The notes beneath the pieces are model-generated. The model was not told the origin of the DNA. It worked only from the letters and a program-made list of their open reading frames with translations, and searched no databases. DNA of 39,276 nt from Actinomycetes bacterium (GTDB lineage: Bacteria > Actinomycetota > Acidimicrobiia > Acidimicrobiales > Microtrichaceae): the NCBI GenBank assembly GCA_023434535.1, contig JAEYSR010000088.1:1-39276 (forward strand). The letters run 5' to 3'. Both the position numbers and the translations under genes were made by a program. How positions within the stretch are numbered: position 1 is the first letter of the stretch; the number at the start of each line of letters is the position of its first letter. Shown here in pieces: positions 16,152 through 24,049 of the stretch.

Positions 16152-16197
16152 CTTCGGCAGACGCAGCGGTCGAACCCCGACCACTCAGTCTGCCGAA
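16152..16197. terminator. Hairpin after OYE-type gene, related to the one at 5.1 kb
   Basis: TTCGGCAGAC (16153-16162) pairs with GTCTGCCGAA (16188-16197), and the inner part pairs imperfectly. It follows the OYE-type oxidoreductase stop (16216). Arm sequence and order closely match the hairpin at 5108-5154, pointing to a common ancestor or dispersed element. Confidence 0.65.
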
Positions 16198-16215
16198 ACG
16201 GTCCCGACCGGGACC

Positions 16216-18231
16216 TCAGGCGGGCGTGACCGCGAGCGATCGGGCCGCGGTCGGGATGGCCGCTCCGACGCGCTCGCCGTCGATGACCGCGGCGTGGGCC
16301 CTCCGGGGCGCGAGGGCGTCGCCGACGCGCTGCACGTCGACCCCGCGGCGGACCAGCTCGGGCGCGCCCTTGAGGCCGTGGTACAGGCCGTCCGCGGGGT
16401 CCGCGGGCACAGCGAGCACCAGCCAGTCGGGCGACCGGGTCTGCATGGTGCCGGTCGGGTGGTGCTGGAAGTTGACGACGTGGCCGCCGTCGTCGTCGGT
16501 CTCGACGCCCATCGGCACCAGCTCGGTGGACTGCACGATCCCCTTGGCCTCGGCGCGGATCCACCAGTTCTCCAGGTCGAGCGTGATGCCGAGGTCCTGG
16601 CCCACGACCATGCCGGGGCTGATGACCTCGACCTCGCAGCCGCGGTCGGCCAGCACCTCGGCCACCGACGTGGCGTGGTGGAACCCGAGCTCGTCGAGCA
16701 CGACCACGCGACCGATGGGTGACGCCGCGCCGGTCAGGACGTCGCGGACGTCCACGATCCACTCGGCGTCACCGGGGGCCCACCACGGTCGGGCGGCCGT
16801 CGCTCCGGTCGCCACGACGACGGTGTCGGGACGTCGGGCCAGCACCGCGTCGACGTCCGCCTCGACGCCGTACTCGATCGTCACGCCGAGTCGGCCGCAC
16901 TCGTGCAGCTGGTTACGGACGAGGTCGCCGAACTCGGCCCGGTTGGGCACCGTGGCGGCCAACCGCACCTGGCCGCCGGCTGCACCGTCGCGCTCCAGCA
17001 CGGTCACGTGGTGGCCGTTGCGGGCGGCGGCGATCGCCGCCTGGAGCCCGGCCGGACCGGCTCCGACCACGAGCACCCGTCGACCGACCTCCACCGGTCG
17101 GGCCTCCCCCACGCCCTCGGACTCGCGGCCGGTGCGGGGGTTCTCGATGCATCCGAGCCAGCGGTTGAGGCCCATCCGGCCGACGCACTCCTGGTTGCAG
17201 CTCAGGCACAGCCGGGTGTCGTCGGTGAAGCCGGCACGGGCCTTCGCGACGAAGTCGGCGTCCGCGATCTGGCCGCGCACGACGCCGACCAGGTCGCACT
17301 GGCCCTCGGCCAGGGCCCGCTCGGCCTGCAGCGGATCCTTGAAGCGACCGACGCCGACGATCGGCAGGTCCACCGCCTCGCGCAGGGCGCTCGGGATGAA
17401 CATCGCGTACCCGGGCGGGATGTGCATCGACGCCTCGATCATGAACAGCGAGGCGGTGGCGACGCCGATCGAGGTGTTGATGTAGTCCACGTGACCGGTC
17501 GCCTCGACGATGCGGGCCACCTCGACGGCGTCCTCGATCGTGGTGCCGCCCTCGATCAGCTCGTCGCCGCAGATGCGCACGCCGAGCGCCAGGTCGGAGC
17601 CGATGGCGGAGCGGACCGCCGCCACGATCTCGACCAGGATCCGGGCGCGGTTCCCCAGCGTCCCGCCGTAGTCGTCGGTGCGGCGGTTGGTCGCCGGCGA
17701 CAGGAAGCCCCGGACGATCGAGCTGTGCGAGCACTGCAGCTCGATGCCGTCGAAGCCGCCCTCGGCGCAGTGCTCGGCGACCCTCGCGTACGACGCGACG
17801 ATCTCGGCGATCTCCGCGTGGTCGACCGCCTTGGGCACCTCGCGGAACAGCGGGTCGGCCACCGGCGAGGGTGCCCACACCGGCAGGCGGGAGTACATGG
17901 AGCTGGCCTGGCCGCCGTTGTGGTTGATCTGGGCGAAGATCGGCGTTCGATGGCGGTGCACGGCGTCCGTGATGCGGCGGTAGCCGGGGATCACGTCGCG
18001 GTGGAACCCGTGGATCAGCTTCTCGTACGGCCAGTCCGTCGGGTGGGTCGAGTGCTCCTCGGTGATGATCAGCCCGGCGCCTCCCGCGGCGCGCTCGGCG
18101 TAGTACGCCGCGTGCTGCTCGGTCGGCAGCCCGTCGCGCGCGTAGTTCGTCAGGTGCGCGGAGAACACGATCCGGTTGCGGACCGTCACCGGTCCCAGCT
18201 GCAGGGGCGTCCAGAGGAGCTGCTCCGCCAT
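16216..18231 (-). CDS. Mycofactocin-system FadH/OYE family oxidoreductase (type 2)
   Basis: This 671-residue protein has an N-terminal OYE-like FMN TIM barrel (residues 1 to about 335; LTNYARDGLPTEQHAAYYAERA, DGIELQCSHSSIVRGFLSP). A [4Fe-4S] motif follows at Cys342, 345, 349 and 361, then a Rossmann FAD/NAD(P) half (VLVVGAGPAGLQAAIAAA, about residue 386 on). This is the 2,4-dienoyl-CoA reductase (FadH) architecture. Two such proteins are typical companions of mycofactocin genes, and this one resembles the second type. An alternative is a general dimethylamine/histamine dehydrogenase-like enzyme. It is monocistronic by appearance, with a hairpin after it. Substrate unknown. Confidence 0.82.
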   Translation of the reverse strand: MAEQLLWTPLQLGPVTVRNRIVFSAHLTNYARDGLPTEQHAAYYAERAAGGAGLIITEEHSTHPTDWPYEKLIHGFHRDVIPGYRRITDAVHRHRTPIFAQINHNGGQASSMYSRLPVWAPSPVADPLFREVPKAVDHAEIAEIVASYARVAEHCAEGGFDGIELQCSHSSIVRGFLSPATNRRTDDYGGTLGNRARILVEIVAAVRSAIGSDLALGVRICGDELIEGGTTIEDAVEVARIVEATGHVDYINTSIGVATASLFMIEASMHIPPGYAMFIPSALREAVDLPIVGVGRFKDPLQAERALAEGQCDLVGVVRGQIADADFVAKARAGFTDDTRLCLSCNQECVGRMGLNRWLGCIENPRTGRESEGVGEARPVEVGRRVLVVGAGPAGLQAAIAAARNGHHVTVLERDGAAGGQVRLAATVPNRAEFGDLVRNQLHECGRLGVTIEYGVEADVDAVLARRPDTVVVATGATAARPWWAPGDAEWIVDVRDVLTGAASPIGRVVVLDELGFHHATSVAEVLADRGCEVEVISPGMVVGQDLGITLDLENWWIRAEAKGIVQSTELVPMGVETDDDGGHVVNFQHHPTGTMQTRSPDWLVLAVPADPADGLYHGLKGAPELVRRGVDVQRVGDALAPRRAHAAVIDGERVGAAIPTAARSLAVTPA

Positions 18232-18290
18232 GGGCGCAGGCTACGCAGCGGGACGCGGGTCGGGCGAAGCGGGCCCGGAGCGAGCGGGTC

Positions 18291-19106
18291 TCAGCCTTCG
18301 TCGATCAGCGCGTCGCGCAGTGCGCCGAGAGTCGCGTCATCCAGACCGAGCCCCTCGGAGAAGTACGCCTCGATCGACCCGAACGCTGATTCCATCTCGT
18401 CGAACGCCGTGAGCAGGTAGCGCTCCTCCACCCCGAGCGCGGGCCGGAGGAGATCGGGGTCGCCTCCCGCCGCAGCGAACTGGTCATACATCGGTTGGGT
18501 GAGCGGGAGGATCTCGGTGTTGGTCAGGAGGTAGTCGGCCATCACGTCGTCGCGGTCCACCCCGAGCAGGCTGAGCAGGGCGGCGGCGCCCCACCCGGTG
18601 CGGTCCTTCCCCGTGGTGCAGTGGAAGAGGCTCGGTCGACGTCCGGCGTCGGCGATCCCCCGGTACATCGTCCGATAGCCGGCGACGGCGCTCGGCAACG
18701 AGACGACCTGGCGGTACGCGGCGCTGAAGAGGTCCAGCAGCTTGTCGCCCCCGAGGAGGTCGGACGCCGCTGCCGGATCCGACAGGAGGGCGGGGAGGTC
18801 CGCGGCGTGGGCCGCGGGGTTCCCGGGCGCATCGGCGAGGACGTCGAGGTGGACGTCCTCGGTCCCGTCCGGGACCCGATCCGGGAGCGCGTCGCGCTCG
18901 GCGGTGGTCCGCAGGTCGTAGACGGTCGTGATCCCCAGGCTCGCGAACGACGCCAGACCCTCGTCCGTCAGGCCGTTCAGCTCGGCAGACCGGTACACGG
19001 CCCCGCTCCTGACGACGCCTCCACCGTCGACGGACCACCCACCGAGATCGCGGAGGTTGGGTGCGCCGGGGATGACGATCGCAGCGCCGGGACGGGTGGA
19101 GGTCAT
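18291..19106 (-). CDS. PtpB-like tyrosine/lipid phosphatase
   Basis: This 271-residue protein has the P-loop HCTTGKDRTG (Cys163, Arg169) seen in PtpB-type protein tyrosine/phosphoinositide phosphatases of actinobacteria. Other family marks are PGAPNLRDLGG near the N-terminus, VYRSAELNGLTDEG and VYDLRTTAERDALPD. The enzyme should remove phosphate through a Cys-phosphate intermediate. No signal peptide is visible, so it is probably cytoplasmic. It lies 59 bases upstream of the OYE-type gene on the same strand and could be co-transcribed, but no functional link is evident. Confidence 0.87.
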   Translation of the reverse strand: MTSTRPGAAIVIPGAPNLRDLGGWSVDGGGVVRSGAVYRSAELNGLTDEGLASFASLGITTVYDLRTTAERDALPDRVPDGTEDVHLDVLADAPGNPAAHAADLPALLSDPAAASDLLGGDKLLDLFSAAYRQVVSLPSAVAGYRTMYRGIADAGRRPSLFHCTTGKDRTGWGAAALLSLLGVDRDDVMADYLLTNTEILPLTQPMYDQFAAAGGDPDLLRPALGVEERYLLTAFDEMESAFGSIEAYFSEGLGLDDATLGALRDALIDEG

Positions 19107-19142
19107 GGCGACGATGCTCGCGCGCCTGCAGCACCCACCGGA

Positions 19143-19169
19143 GCAGGCGCCGACGTGGGCGGCGCCTGC
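19143..19169. terminator. Short hairpin after small membrane protein gene
   Basis: GCAGGCGCC (19143-19151) and GGCGCCTGC (19161-19169) are perfect 9-base arms with a 9-base loop. It lies just after the stop at 19185 of the minus-strand small gene. No T-tract. Confidence 0.55.
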
Positions 19170-19184
19170 CGGATCAGGGCTGGC

Positions 19185-19535
19185 TCAGGCCGAGGCGGTG
19201 GTGTGGCGGCGACCCACGATGAGGGTCACGACACCGGCCACAGCCGACGCGGCAGCGGTCGCCCCGCCGGCGACGGCGGCGATGCGACCCCAGAGGAGGT
19301 GGCCCGACCCGCCGTCAGGCAGGTTCGAGACGTGGTCCTCCTGGTCGACGTAGACGTCGCCCACCGGTTCGAGGCCGAAGCTGACCAGACGGCCGTTGCG
19401 CACGTGACCGAACAGCCCGCCGGGCAGCGCCACTGCGACGTCGTCGTGCGTGCGGAACGCGCTGTTGGCCGCCTTCGCCCGCTCGAGCGCCTGGTTGATC
19501 GTGTTCTGGACGGCTGACTTGGTGGTCTCGATCAT
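19185..19535 (-). CDS. Small membrane-anchored protein of unknown function
   Basis: This 116-residue protein from ATG 19535 has an N-terminal amphipathic helix (ETTKSAVQNTINQALERAKAA), a short beta-rich middle (VAVALPGGLFGHVRNGRLVSFG, DVYVDQEDHVSNL) and a C-terminal transmembrane helix (about residues 84-106) ending in RRHTTASA. I do not recognise the family. Its neighbours are a lipoprotein and a phosphatase gene, all minus strand with modest gaps. Gene-like codon use and hairpins on both sides support it as real. Confidence 0.6.
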   Translation of the reverse strand: MIETTKSAVQNTINQALERAKAANSAFRTHDDVAVALPGGLFGHVRNGRLVSFGLEPVGDVYVDQEDHVSNLPDGGSGHLLWGRIAAVAGGATAAASAVAGVVTLIVGRRHTTASA

Positions 19536-19662
19536 GTCCGGCTCCCTGTTCACCGGCGCCTGCGCGCCGGCCGTTCCCCCAACTGTCTCGCTGCCGTCAG
19601 GGTACCGTCCGGAACGACCTGCGCAACCGGCAGATCGTCCCGGACGATGACCGTTCGCCCGA

Positions 19663-19685
19663 CGTCCGTCAGCCGTCGACGGACG
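19663..19685. terminator. Hairpin after coiled-coil lipoprotein gene
   Basis: CGTCCGTC (19663-19670) and GACGGACG (19678-19685) form an 8-base stem with a 7-base loop, 18 bases beyond the lipoprotein stop at 19704. A second small stem, ATCGTC/GACGAT, lies at 19634-19648. Confidence 0.45.
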
Positions 19686-19703
19686 CGTCACGACGACCCG
19701 GAA

Positions 19704-20180
19704 TCAGACCTTGGCGACGGCGTCGTCCCAGGCCGTCTTCACCTTGGCCCAGGCGTCCTTCGCGTCCTGGCTGATCTGGTCGCCTCCGGCCTTCATGTCG
19801 GCGTCGAAGGAGTCCACTGCCGACTTGAGGTCCTCCCAGGTGTCGTCGGCGTCGTTCTTGGCGTCGGAGCGCATCTGCTCCATGCCGGCCTTGAGATCGG
19901 GGCCCAGGTCGTCCCAGCCCGTCTTGATGTCGGACGGCAGGTCCTTGGCCCCGGCGTCGAAGTCGTCGACGAAGGCCTTGAGGTCGTTCCACTCGTCGGA
20001 GACGTCGTCCTTGACGCCGTCGACGACGGTGTCGGTCCCGGCCTTCGCGTCGTCGGCCACGGAGTCGACGGTGTCCTTCGCGTCGTCGGCGGCGTCGTCG
20101 GCCGAGGAGCAGGCGCCCACGAGGAGCGTGGCGGTGGCGGCCAGCAGCAGCCCGAGGGTGCGCAAACGGTTGGTCGTCAT
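19704..20180 (-). CDS. Helical lipoprotein rich in Asp, Lys and Trp
   Basis: This 158-residue protein from ATG 20180 has basic residues, a hydrophobic stretch and a lipobox (LLVGAC, Cys about residue 24). The mature part is almost wholly helical and acidic, with repeated patterns such as DDAKDTVDSVADDAKAG, SDEWNDLKAFVDDFDAG, DTWEDLKSAVDSFDAD and AWAKVKTAWDD. The W-x2-L/V spacing suggests an amphipathic repeat bundle. No enzyme motif is visible, so a structural or envelope-stress role is possible but unproven. It is divergent from the ArsR/SRPBCC pair, sharing a 171-base intergenic region. Confidence 0.72.
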   Translation of the reverse strand: MTTNRLRTLGLLLAATATLLVGACSSADDAADDAKDTVDSVADDAKAGTDTVVDGVKDDVSDEWNDLKAFVDDFDAGAKDLPSDIKTGWDDLGPDLKAGMEQMRSDAKNDADDTWEDLKSAVDSFDADMKAGGDQISQDAKDAWAKVKTAWDDAVAKV

Positions 20181-20317
20181 GGTGAGGGGTTCTCCTGTTC
20201 GGTGCCGCGGCGCGGCGTCCCCTTGGAATCGGCCCCGACGGAGCGAACCTGAGGCTGGCTCGGGGTCCAACTCGCGCCACCCACGCCCCGGGCGTCCGAC
20301 CGACGCGTCGGAGATCC

Positions 20318-20343
20318 TTGACATGTCGGAGATTTCCGACATG
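20318..20343. promoter_or_regulatory. Operator-promoter of the ArsR/SRPBCC operon
   Basis: A TTGACA box (20318-20323) overlaps a perfect inverted repeat, CATGTCGGA (20322-20330) and TCCGACATG (20335-20343), with a 4-base spacer. The repeat ends 8 bases before the GTG start of the ArsR-type regulator, so the message is probably nearly leaderless. The position fits autorepression by the encoded regulator. Confidence 0.65.
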
Positions 20344-20351
20344 ATGGATCC

Positions 20352-20750
20352 GTGCCCGCCGAGTCCACCACCGACGTGTTCGGCGCCCTCGCCAACCCGG
20401 TGCGGCGTCGGATCCTCGAGCTCCTCGCCGACGGGCCCCTCAACGCCGGGACGATCGCCGGCGGGTTCGAGCTGAGCCGGCCCGCGGTGTCGGAGCACCT
20501 CGCGGTCCTCCGGCGCGCCGGGCTCGTCCGGGAGGAGGTCCGAGGGCGCGAGCGGCACTACACACTCGCGGCCGGCCCTCTCGCCGAGCTGGACGACTGG
20601 CTGCGGCCGTTCGAGCGCTACTGGCGCCGCACGCTGCGCGACCTCCGCGACCACGTCGAACGCTCTCCCGACCCGGCCGCTCCCGTTCCCACCCCGCCCA
20701 TGCCGAGCACCCCGCCCCGCACCGTCACACCGACAGGAGACGACACGTGA
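20352..20750 (+). CDS. ArsR-family winged-helix regulator
   Basis: This 132-residue protein from GTG 20352 opens with the classic ArsR core: FGALANPVRRRILELLADGPLNAGTIAGGF, then ELSRPAVSEHLAVLRRAGLVREEVRGRERHYTLA. There is no Cys metal site. This is the subgroup that accompanies SRPBCC/AHSA1 proteins, where ligand sensing is not by the usual metal-binding Cys. The C-terminal 30 residues are Pro-rich and probably disordered. The stop overlaps the SRPBCC start as GTGA. The inverted repeat directly upstream is its probable operator. Confidence 0.87.
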   Translation: MPAESTTDVFGALANPVRRRILELLADGPLNAGTIAGGFELSRPAVSEHLAVLRRAGLVREEVRGRERHYTLAAGPLAELDDWLRPFERYWRRTLRDLRDHVERSPDPAAPVPTPPMPSTPPRTVTPTGDDT

Positions 20751-21154
20751 GCACGTTCCCCGAGCCGATCGAGGTCGACCAGTACATCGCCCGACCGCCC
20801 GGTGCGGTCTGGGCCGCCCTGACCACCCCGGACGGCATCGCCGCGTGGTGGGCTCAGGGCGACGTCGCCGCCGTGGTCGGCCACCGCTTCGAGCTCGACA
20901 TGCCGGGCTGGGGCGGCGTCCCCTGCGAGATGCTCGAGGTCGACGAGCCACGGCGCTTCACCCACACCCTGGGCGACTGGACGATCTCGTGGACGCTCGT
21001 CGCCGAGGGCGCGGGCACGCGGGTGCTCGTGGTCCACTCCGGCTTCGACCCGGGCCGCCCGCAGGACCGCTTCGCCTTCGACAACATGGGACCGGGCTGG
21101 CGCGACGAGGTGCTGCCCCGCTTCGCCCGCACGGTCGAGGCCGCGGCCGCCTGA
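20747..21154 (+). CDS. SRPBCC / AHSA1-like protein
   Basis: This 135-residue protein from GTG 20747 (preceded by AGGAG) shows the START/AHSA1-like pattern: EVDQYIARPPGAVWAALTTPDGIAAWWAQ, then VGHRFELDM, RRFTHTLGDWTISWTLVAEGAGTRVLVVHSGF and a long C-terminal helix. Such proteins hold hydrophobic ligands in a deep cavity. Pairing with an ArsR regulator in one overlapping operon is a common actinobacterial arrangement. Ligand unknown. The pair reads against the surrounding minus-strand genes. Confidence 0.85.
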   Translation: MSTFPEPIEVDQYIARPPGAVWAALTTPDGIAAWWAQGDVAAVVGHRFELDMPGWGGVPCEMLEVDEPRRFTHTLGDWTISWTLVAEGAGTRVLVVHSGFDPGRPQDRFAFDNMGPGWRDEVLPRFARTVEAAAA

Positions 21155-21212
21155 CCCGGTCCCCACGGTCGGGCGCCACATCGGGCGTCGGGTCAGGCGC
21201 CAGTTCAGGGTG

Positions 21213-23213
21213 TCAGGCGAGCTCGAGCGCGGCGCGTCGGCCGTCGAGGACCGCCTCGTGGACCGTCCGAGGGGCGACGCTGTCGCCCACCTGGACCGCA
21301 CGCCCGCCGGCGACCGGATGCACCGACCGCCACAGCCGGTCGTCGGGGAGCCGATGGCCGGCGTCGACCACCGAGGCCACCACGACGACGGTCGTCGCCG
21401 CGTTGAACCGGTCCTCGAGCGACGCCCCGGCGGCGTCGACCTTCCGGAGCAACGACCGCTTGTGGGCGATCGCCCCGGCCTGGGCGAGTCGGGCGTTCGC
21501 CGGCGCGAGGTCGCCGGACCGGGCGAGATCGTTGCCGACGATCTGGTCGGGCGTGGCGATGTGGACCTCCCGTCCGGCCGCGGCGAGCAGCTCGGCGATG
21601 CCCACGCCCACCGGACCCCCGATCGGATCCCACACGAGCACCGCACCCTGGGGCACGACGGCGAGGTCCTCGAGCACCTGCGTCGGCGTCAGGAGCGGCA
21701 CCGCGTCGGACGACACGTCGAACTCGACCACGCCGGGACGGCCGCCGGTCGCGATGACGAGGTGCGCGGCGCCGAGGTCGAGAGCCGACTCGAGGTCCTT
21801 CACGTCGAGGGGGGTGTCCGGCGACAGGGTCACGCCCAGGCGCTCGCACTCCGCCACCAGCCAGTCGGCGAACAGGGCGAACCGGTCGCGCCCCGGCAGG
21901 AGCGACGTGGTCCGGGCGGCACCTCCGAACCGGTCGGATCGCTCGACGACGCGGACGGGGTGGCCGGCGAGCGCCGCGACGCGGGCCGCCTCGAGGCCGG
22001 CCACACCCCCGCCGACGACAACGACCTCGCCGACGACAGGGACCTCGCCAGCGTCCTGCGTTCCCCTGCCGCCGTCCGGGACCGGGGCGTCGACGGTCTC
22101 GTGACCGGTCGACGGGTCGACCACGCAGGTCACGATGGGGTTGCGGTTGTCGCGCACCTGGCAGGTCTGGTTGCACAGGACGCACGGCCGGATCCGGGCG
22201 GGCTCGCCGGCGCGGAGCTTGGCGACGAGGTCGGAGTCGGCCAGCTGGGCCCGCGTCATCTCGACCGCGTCGGCGACCCCGTCGGTGAGAGCCCACTGGG
22301 CCTGGCCCACGTCGACGATCGACCCCTGCGCCACCACCGCGACCCGGTCACCCGCCACGGCTCGGACCGCGTCGCGGACCGATCGGGTCAGGTCGAGGTT
22401 GAAGCCGGGCGGCGTGTGGCCGTCGGGGCGGGTGGCGCCGACGGAGAAGATCGAGCCCCTCACGACGGTCAGCAGGTCGATGCGCGCCGCTCCGTCGTCG
22501 GCCGCGAACGCTGCAGCGAGCTCGGTGGCCGCATCGGGTGTGATCCCCGCCCACGGAGCGAGCTCGTCGCACGAGAGGCGGAGGGCGACGATCGCCTCGT
22601 CGCCGACGGCCGCTCGCACGGCGGTCAGGACCTGCCGGGCGAACAGCCCCTTGTCCGCTCCCCACTCGTCGTCGCGCTGGTTGGTCAGGCCCGACAGGAA
22701 CTGGCGGACGAGCGAGTACTGGCCGGCGTTGACCTCGATCCCGTCGCAGCCGGACTCGACCGCGGAGCGGGCCGCCTCGGCGAAGCCGTCGACGACGGCG
22801 GCGATGTCGGCCGCCTCCATCCACTTCGGGACCTCACGGGTGTTGACCTCGGGCACGCGGCTCGGCGACCACAGCTCCCGCTGGGACCAGTGCGAGGTGC
22901 CCTGACCCCCGCTGTGGCCGAGGGCGGCCAGCACCAGAGCACCGTGGGGCCGGCACGCGTCGACGAGCTCGGACCACCCCGGGCCGCAGGAGGAGGCCAA
23001 CGGCCCGCGCTCCATCGGCCAGTCCGACGGGTGCACCGAGGCCTCCTCGGTCACGATGACGCCGGCACCGCCGCGGGCCCGTCGCTCGTAGTAGGCGACG
23101 TGCCGCTCGGAGATCGCCCGGTCCCGTCCGAGGTTGGTCTCGTGCGGTCCGAACACGACGCGGCTCGGTGCGGTTCGGGTGCCGATCGTCAGCGGGTCGA
23201 GGAGGGACGACAT
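21213..23213 (-). CDS. Mycofactocin-system FadH/OYE family oxidoreductase (type 1)
   Basis: This 666-residue protein from ATG 23213 (MSSLLDPLTIGTRTAPSR) has the same architecture as the gene at 16216-18231 but is clearly diverged. It has an FMN TIM barrel, a [4Fe-4S] motif at Cys344, 347, 351 and 363, and a FAD/NAD(P) Rossmann half (VVVVGGGVAGLEAARVAAL, about residue 390 on). The barrel segment usually holding an active-site His reads VNAGQYSLVRQFLSG. It matches the other of the two OYE/FadH-type companions of mycofactocin genes. It follows the O-methyltransferase gene on the same strand but is separated from it by a long hairpin. Confidence 0.82.
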   Translation of the reverse strand: MSSLLDPLTIGTRTAPSRVVFGPHETNLGRDRAISERHVAYYERRARGGAGVIVTEEASVHPSDWPMERGPLASSCGPGWSELVDACRPHGALVLAALGHSGGQGTSHWSQRELWSPSRVPEVNTREVPKWMEAADIAAVVDGFAEAARSAVESGCDGIEVNAGQYSLVRQFLSGLTNQRDDEWGADKGLFARQVLTAVRAAVGDEAIVALRLSCDELAPWAGITPDAATELAAAFAADDGAARIDLLTVVRGSIFSVGATRPDGHTPPGFNLDLTRSVRDAVRAVAGDRVAVVAQGSIVDVGQAQWALTDGVADAVEMTRAQLADSDLVAKLRAGEPARIRPCVLCNQTCQVRDNRNPIVTCVVDPSTGHETVDAPVPDGGRGTQDAGEVPVVGEVVVVGGGVAGLEAARVAALAGHPVRVVERSDRFGGAARTTSLLPGRDRFALFADWLVAECERLGVTLSPDTPLDVKDLESALDLGAAHLVIATGGRPGVVEFDVSSDAVPLLTPTQVLEDLAVVPQGAVLVWDPIGGPVGVGIAELLAAAGREVHIATPDQIVGNDLARSGDLAPANARLAQAGAIAHKRSLLRKVDAAGASLEDRFNAATTVVVVASVVDAGHRLPDDRLWRSVHPVAGGRAVQVGDSVAPRTVHEAVLDGRRAALELA

Positions 23214-23265
23214 CGGCGCACATGCTGCCCCACCGCCGCGCCGGGCACCGAACCACACCCGATCC

Positions 23266-23305
23266 GTTCCGCAGAAGCGGCCAGTTGTGACCGCTTCTGC
23301 AGAAC
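23266..23305. terminator. 15-bp-arm hairpin after O-methyltransferase gene
   Basis: Arms 23266-23280 and 23291-23305 pair over 15 bases with one mismatch, with a 10-base loop. It lies between the methyltransferase stop (23326) and the OYE-type start (23213). The 16 bases 23295-23310 recur exactly at 24017-24032 on the far side of the gene. Confidence 0.75.
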
Positions 23306-23325
23306 AGAACCGGGGGGACGGACGG

Positions 23326-23982
23326 TCAGCGCTTGCGGGCGAGGAGGAGGCCGTCGCCGACGTTGAGCAGGACGGCGTCCACGCGCTCGTCGGCCGCCAC
23401 CATGTCGTTCACCGCCGCGATGGCTGCGGCGTCGGAGTCGGCCGGCGGGTCGAGCACCTGACCGAAGTAGAGCGAGTTGTCGAAGACGATCAGGCCACCG
23501 GGCGCCATCCGCTCGAGGACGAGCTCGAAGTAGGCCGCGTAGTTCGACTTGTCCGCGTCGATGAAGGCGAAGTCGAACGGCTGGTCGGGCTGGTAGGCGC
23601 CGAGCGTCTCGGTCGCCGGGCCGATGACCAGCTCGATGCGGTCCGACACGCCGGCCCGCTCCCAGAACGGCTGGCCCACCGAGGTCCACTCCTCGGACCG
23701 GTCGAAGCACGTCAGGCGTCCGTCGTCGGCCAGGCCCTCGGCGATGCACAGGGCCGACAGACCGGTGAAGGTTCCGATCTCGACGGCGGAGCGGGCACCG
23801 GTCAGCCGGGCGAGGAACGTGAGGAACGGCCCCTGCTCCGGCGAGATCTGCATGATCGCCATGTCGCCGACGGCCTCCCGTGTGGCGCGGACCAGCTCGT
23901 CGTGCAGCTCGTTGCGGGGCAGCGAGTGCGCCAGCAGGTAGTCGATGAGCTCGTCGGTGATCGCAATGCCCTTGCCGGCCAT
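23326..23982 (-). CDS. SAM-dependent O-methyltransferase (CCoAOMT-like family 3)
   Basis: This 218-residue methyltransferase from ATG 23982 has the SAM motif VEIGTFTGLSALCIAEGL (about residues 67-84), CFDRSEEW, and the metal/substrate segment FAFIDADKSNYAAYFE (139-154). It also has IVFDN, where D168 and N169 with D142 would form the divalent-cation site. This is the cation-dependent catechol/caffeoyl-CoA O-methyltransferase family. It is the only gene between mftC and a mycofactocin-type OYE enzyme. It does not look like MftM as I know it, so modification of mycofactocin is only a positional guess. Palindromes bracket the gene on both sides. Confidence 0.87.
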   Translation of the reverse strand: MAGKGIAITDELIDYLLAHSLPRNELHDELVRATREAVGDMAIMQISPEQGPFLTFLARLTGARSAVEIGTFTGLSALCIAEGLADDGRLTCFDRSEEWTSVGQPFWERAGVSDRIELVIGPATETLGAYQPDQPFDFAFIDADKSNYAAYFELVLERMAPGGLIVFDNSLYFGQVLDPPADSDAAAIAAVNDMVAADERVDAVLLNVGDGLLLARKR

Positions 23983-23993
23983 CCCGGCACGTT

Positions 23994-24049
23994 ACGCCGA
24001 CCACGGCACCGTTCTGTTCTGCAGAACAGAACGGTGCCGTGGTCGGCGT
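23994..24049. repeat. 56-bp perfect palindrome between mftC and the O-methyltransferase gene
   Basis: The sequence reads identically on both strands over 56 bases, centred on CTGCAG at 24021/24022 with no loop. It starts 11 bases upstream of the methyltransferase ATG and touches the mftC stop codon (24049-24051). It may terminate mftC transcription or bind a dimeric regulator of the methyltransferase gene. Confidence 0.85.

Noticed and set aside
16107..16184. Upstream ATG start for the polytopic membrane protein
   Set aside because: The extra residues are encoded by the intergenic hairpin related to that at 5.1 kb. GTG 16106 is closer to the first helix.
23214..23258. Fifteen-residue N-terminal extension of the OYE-type protein
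   Set aside because: It is low-complexity and lacks family resemblance; ATG 23213 gives the normal FadH/OYE N-terminus.
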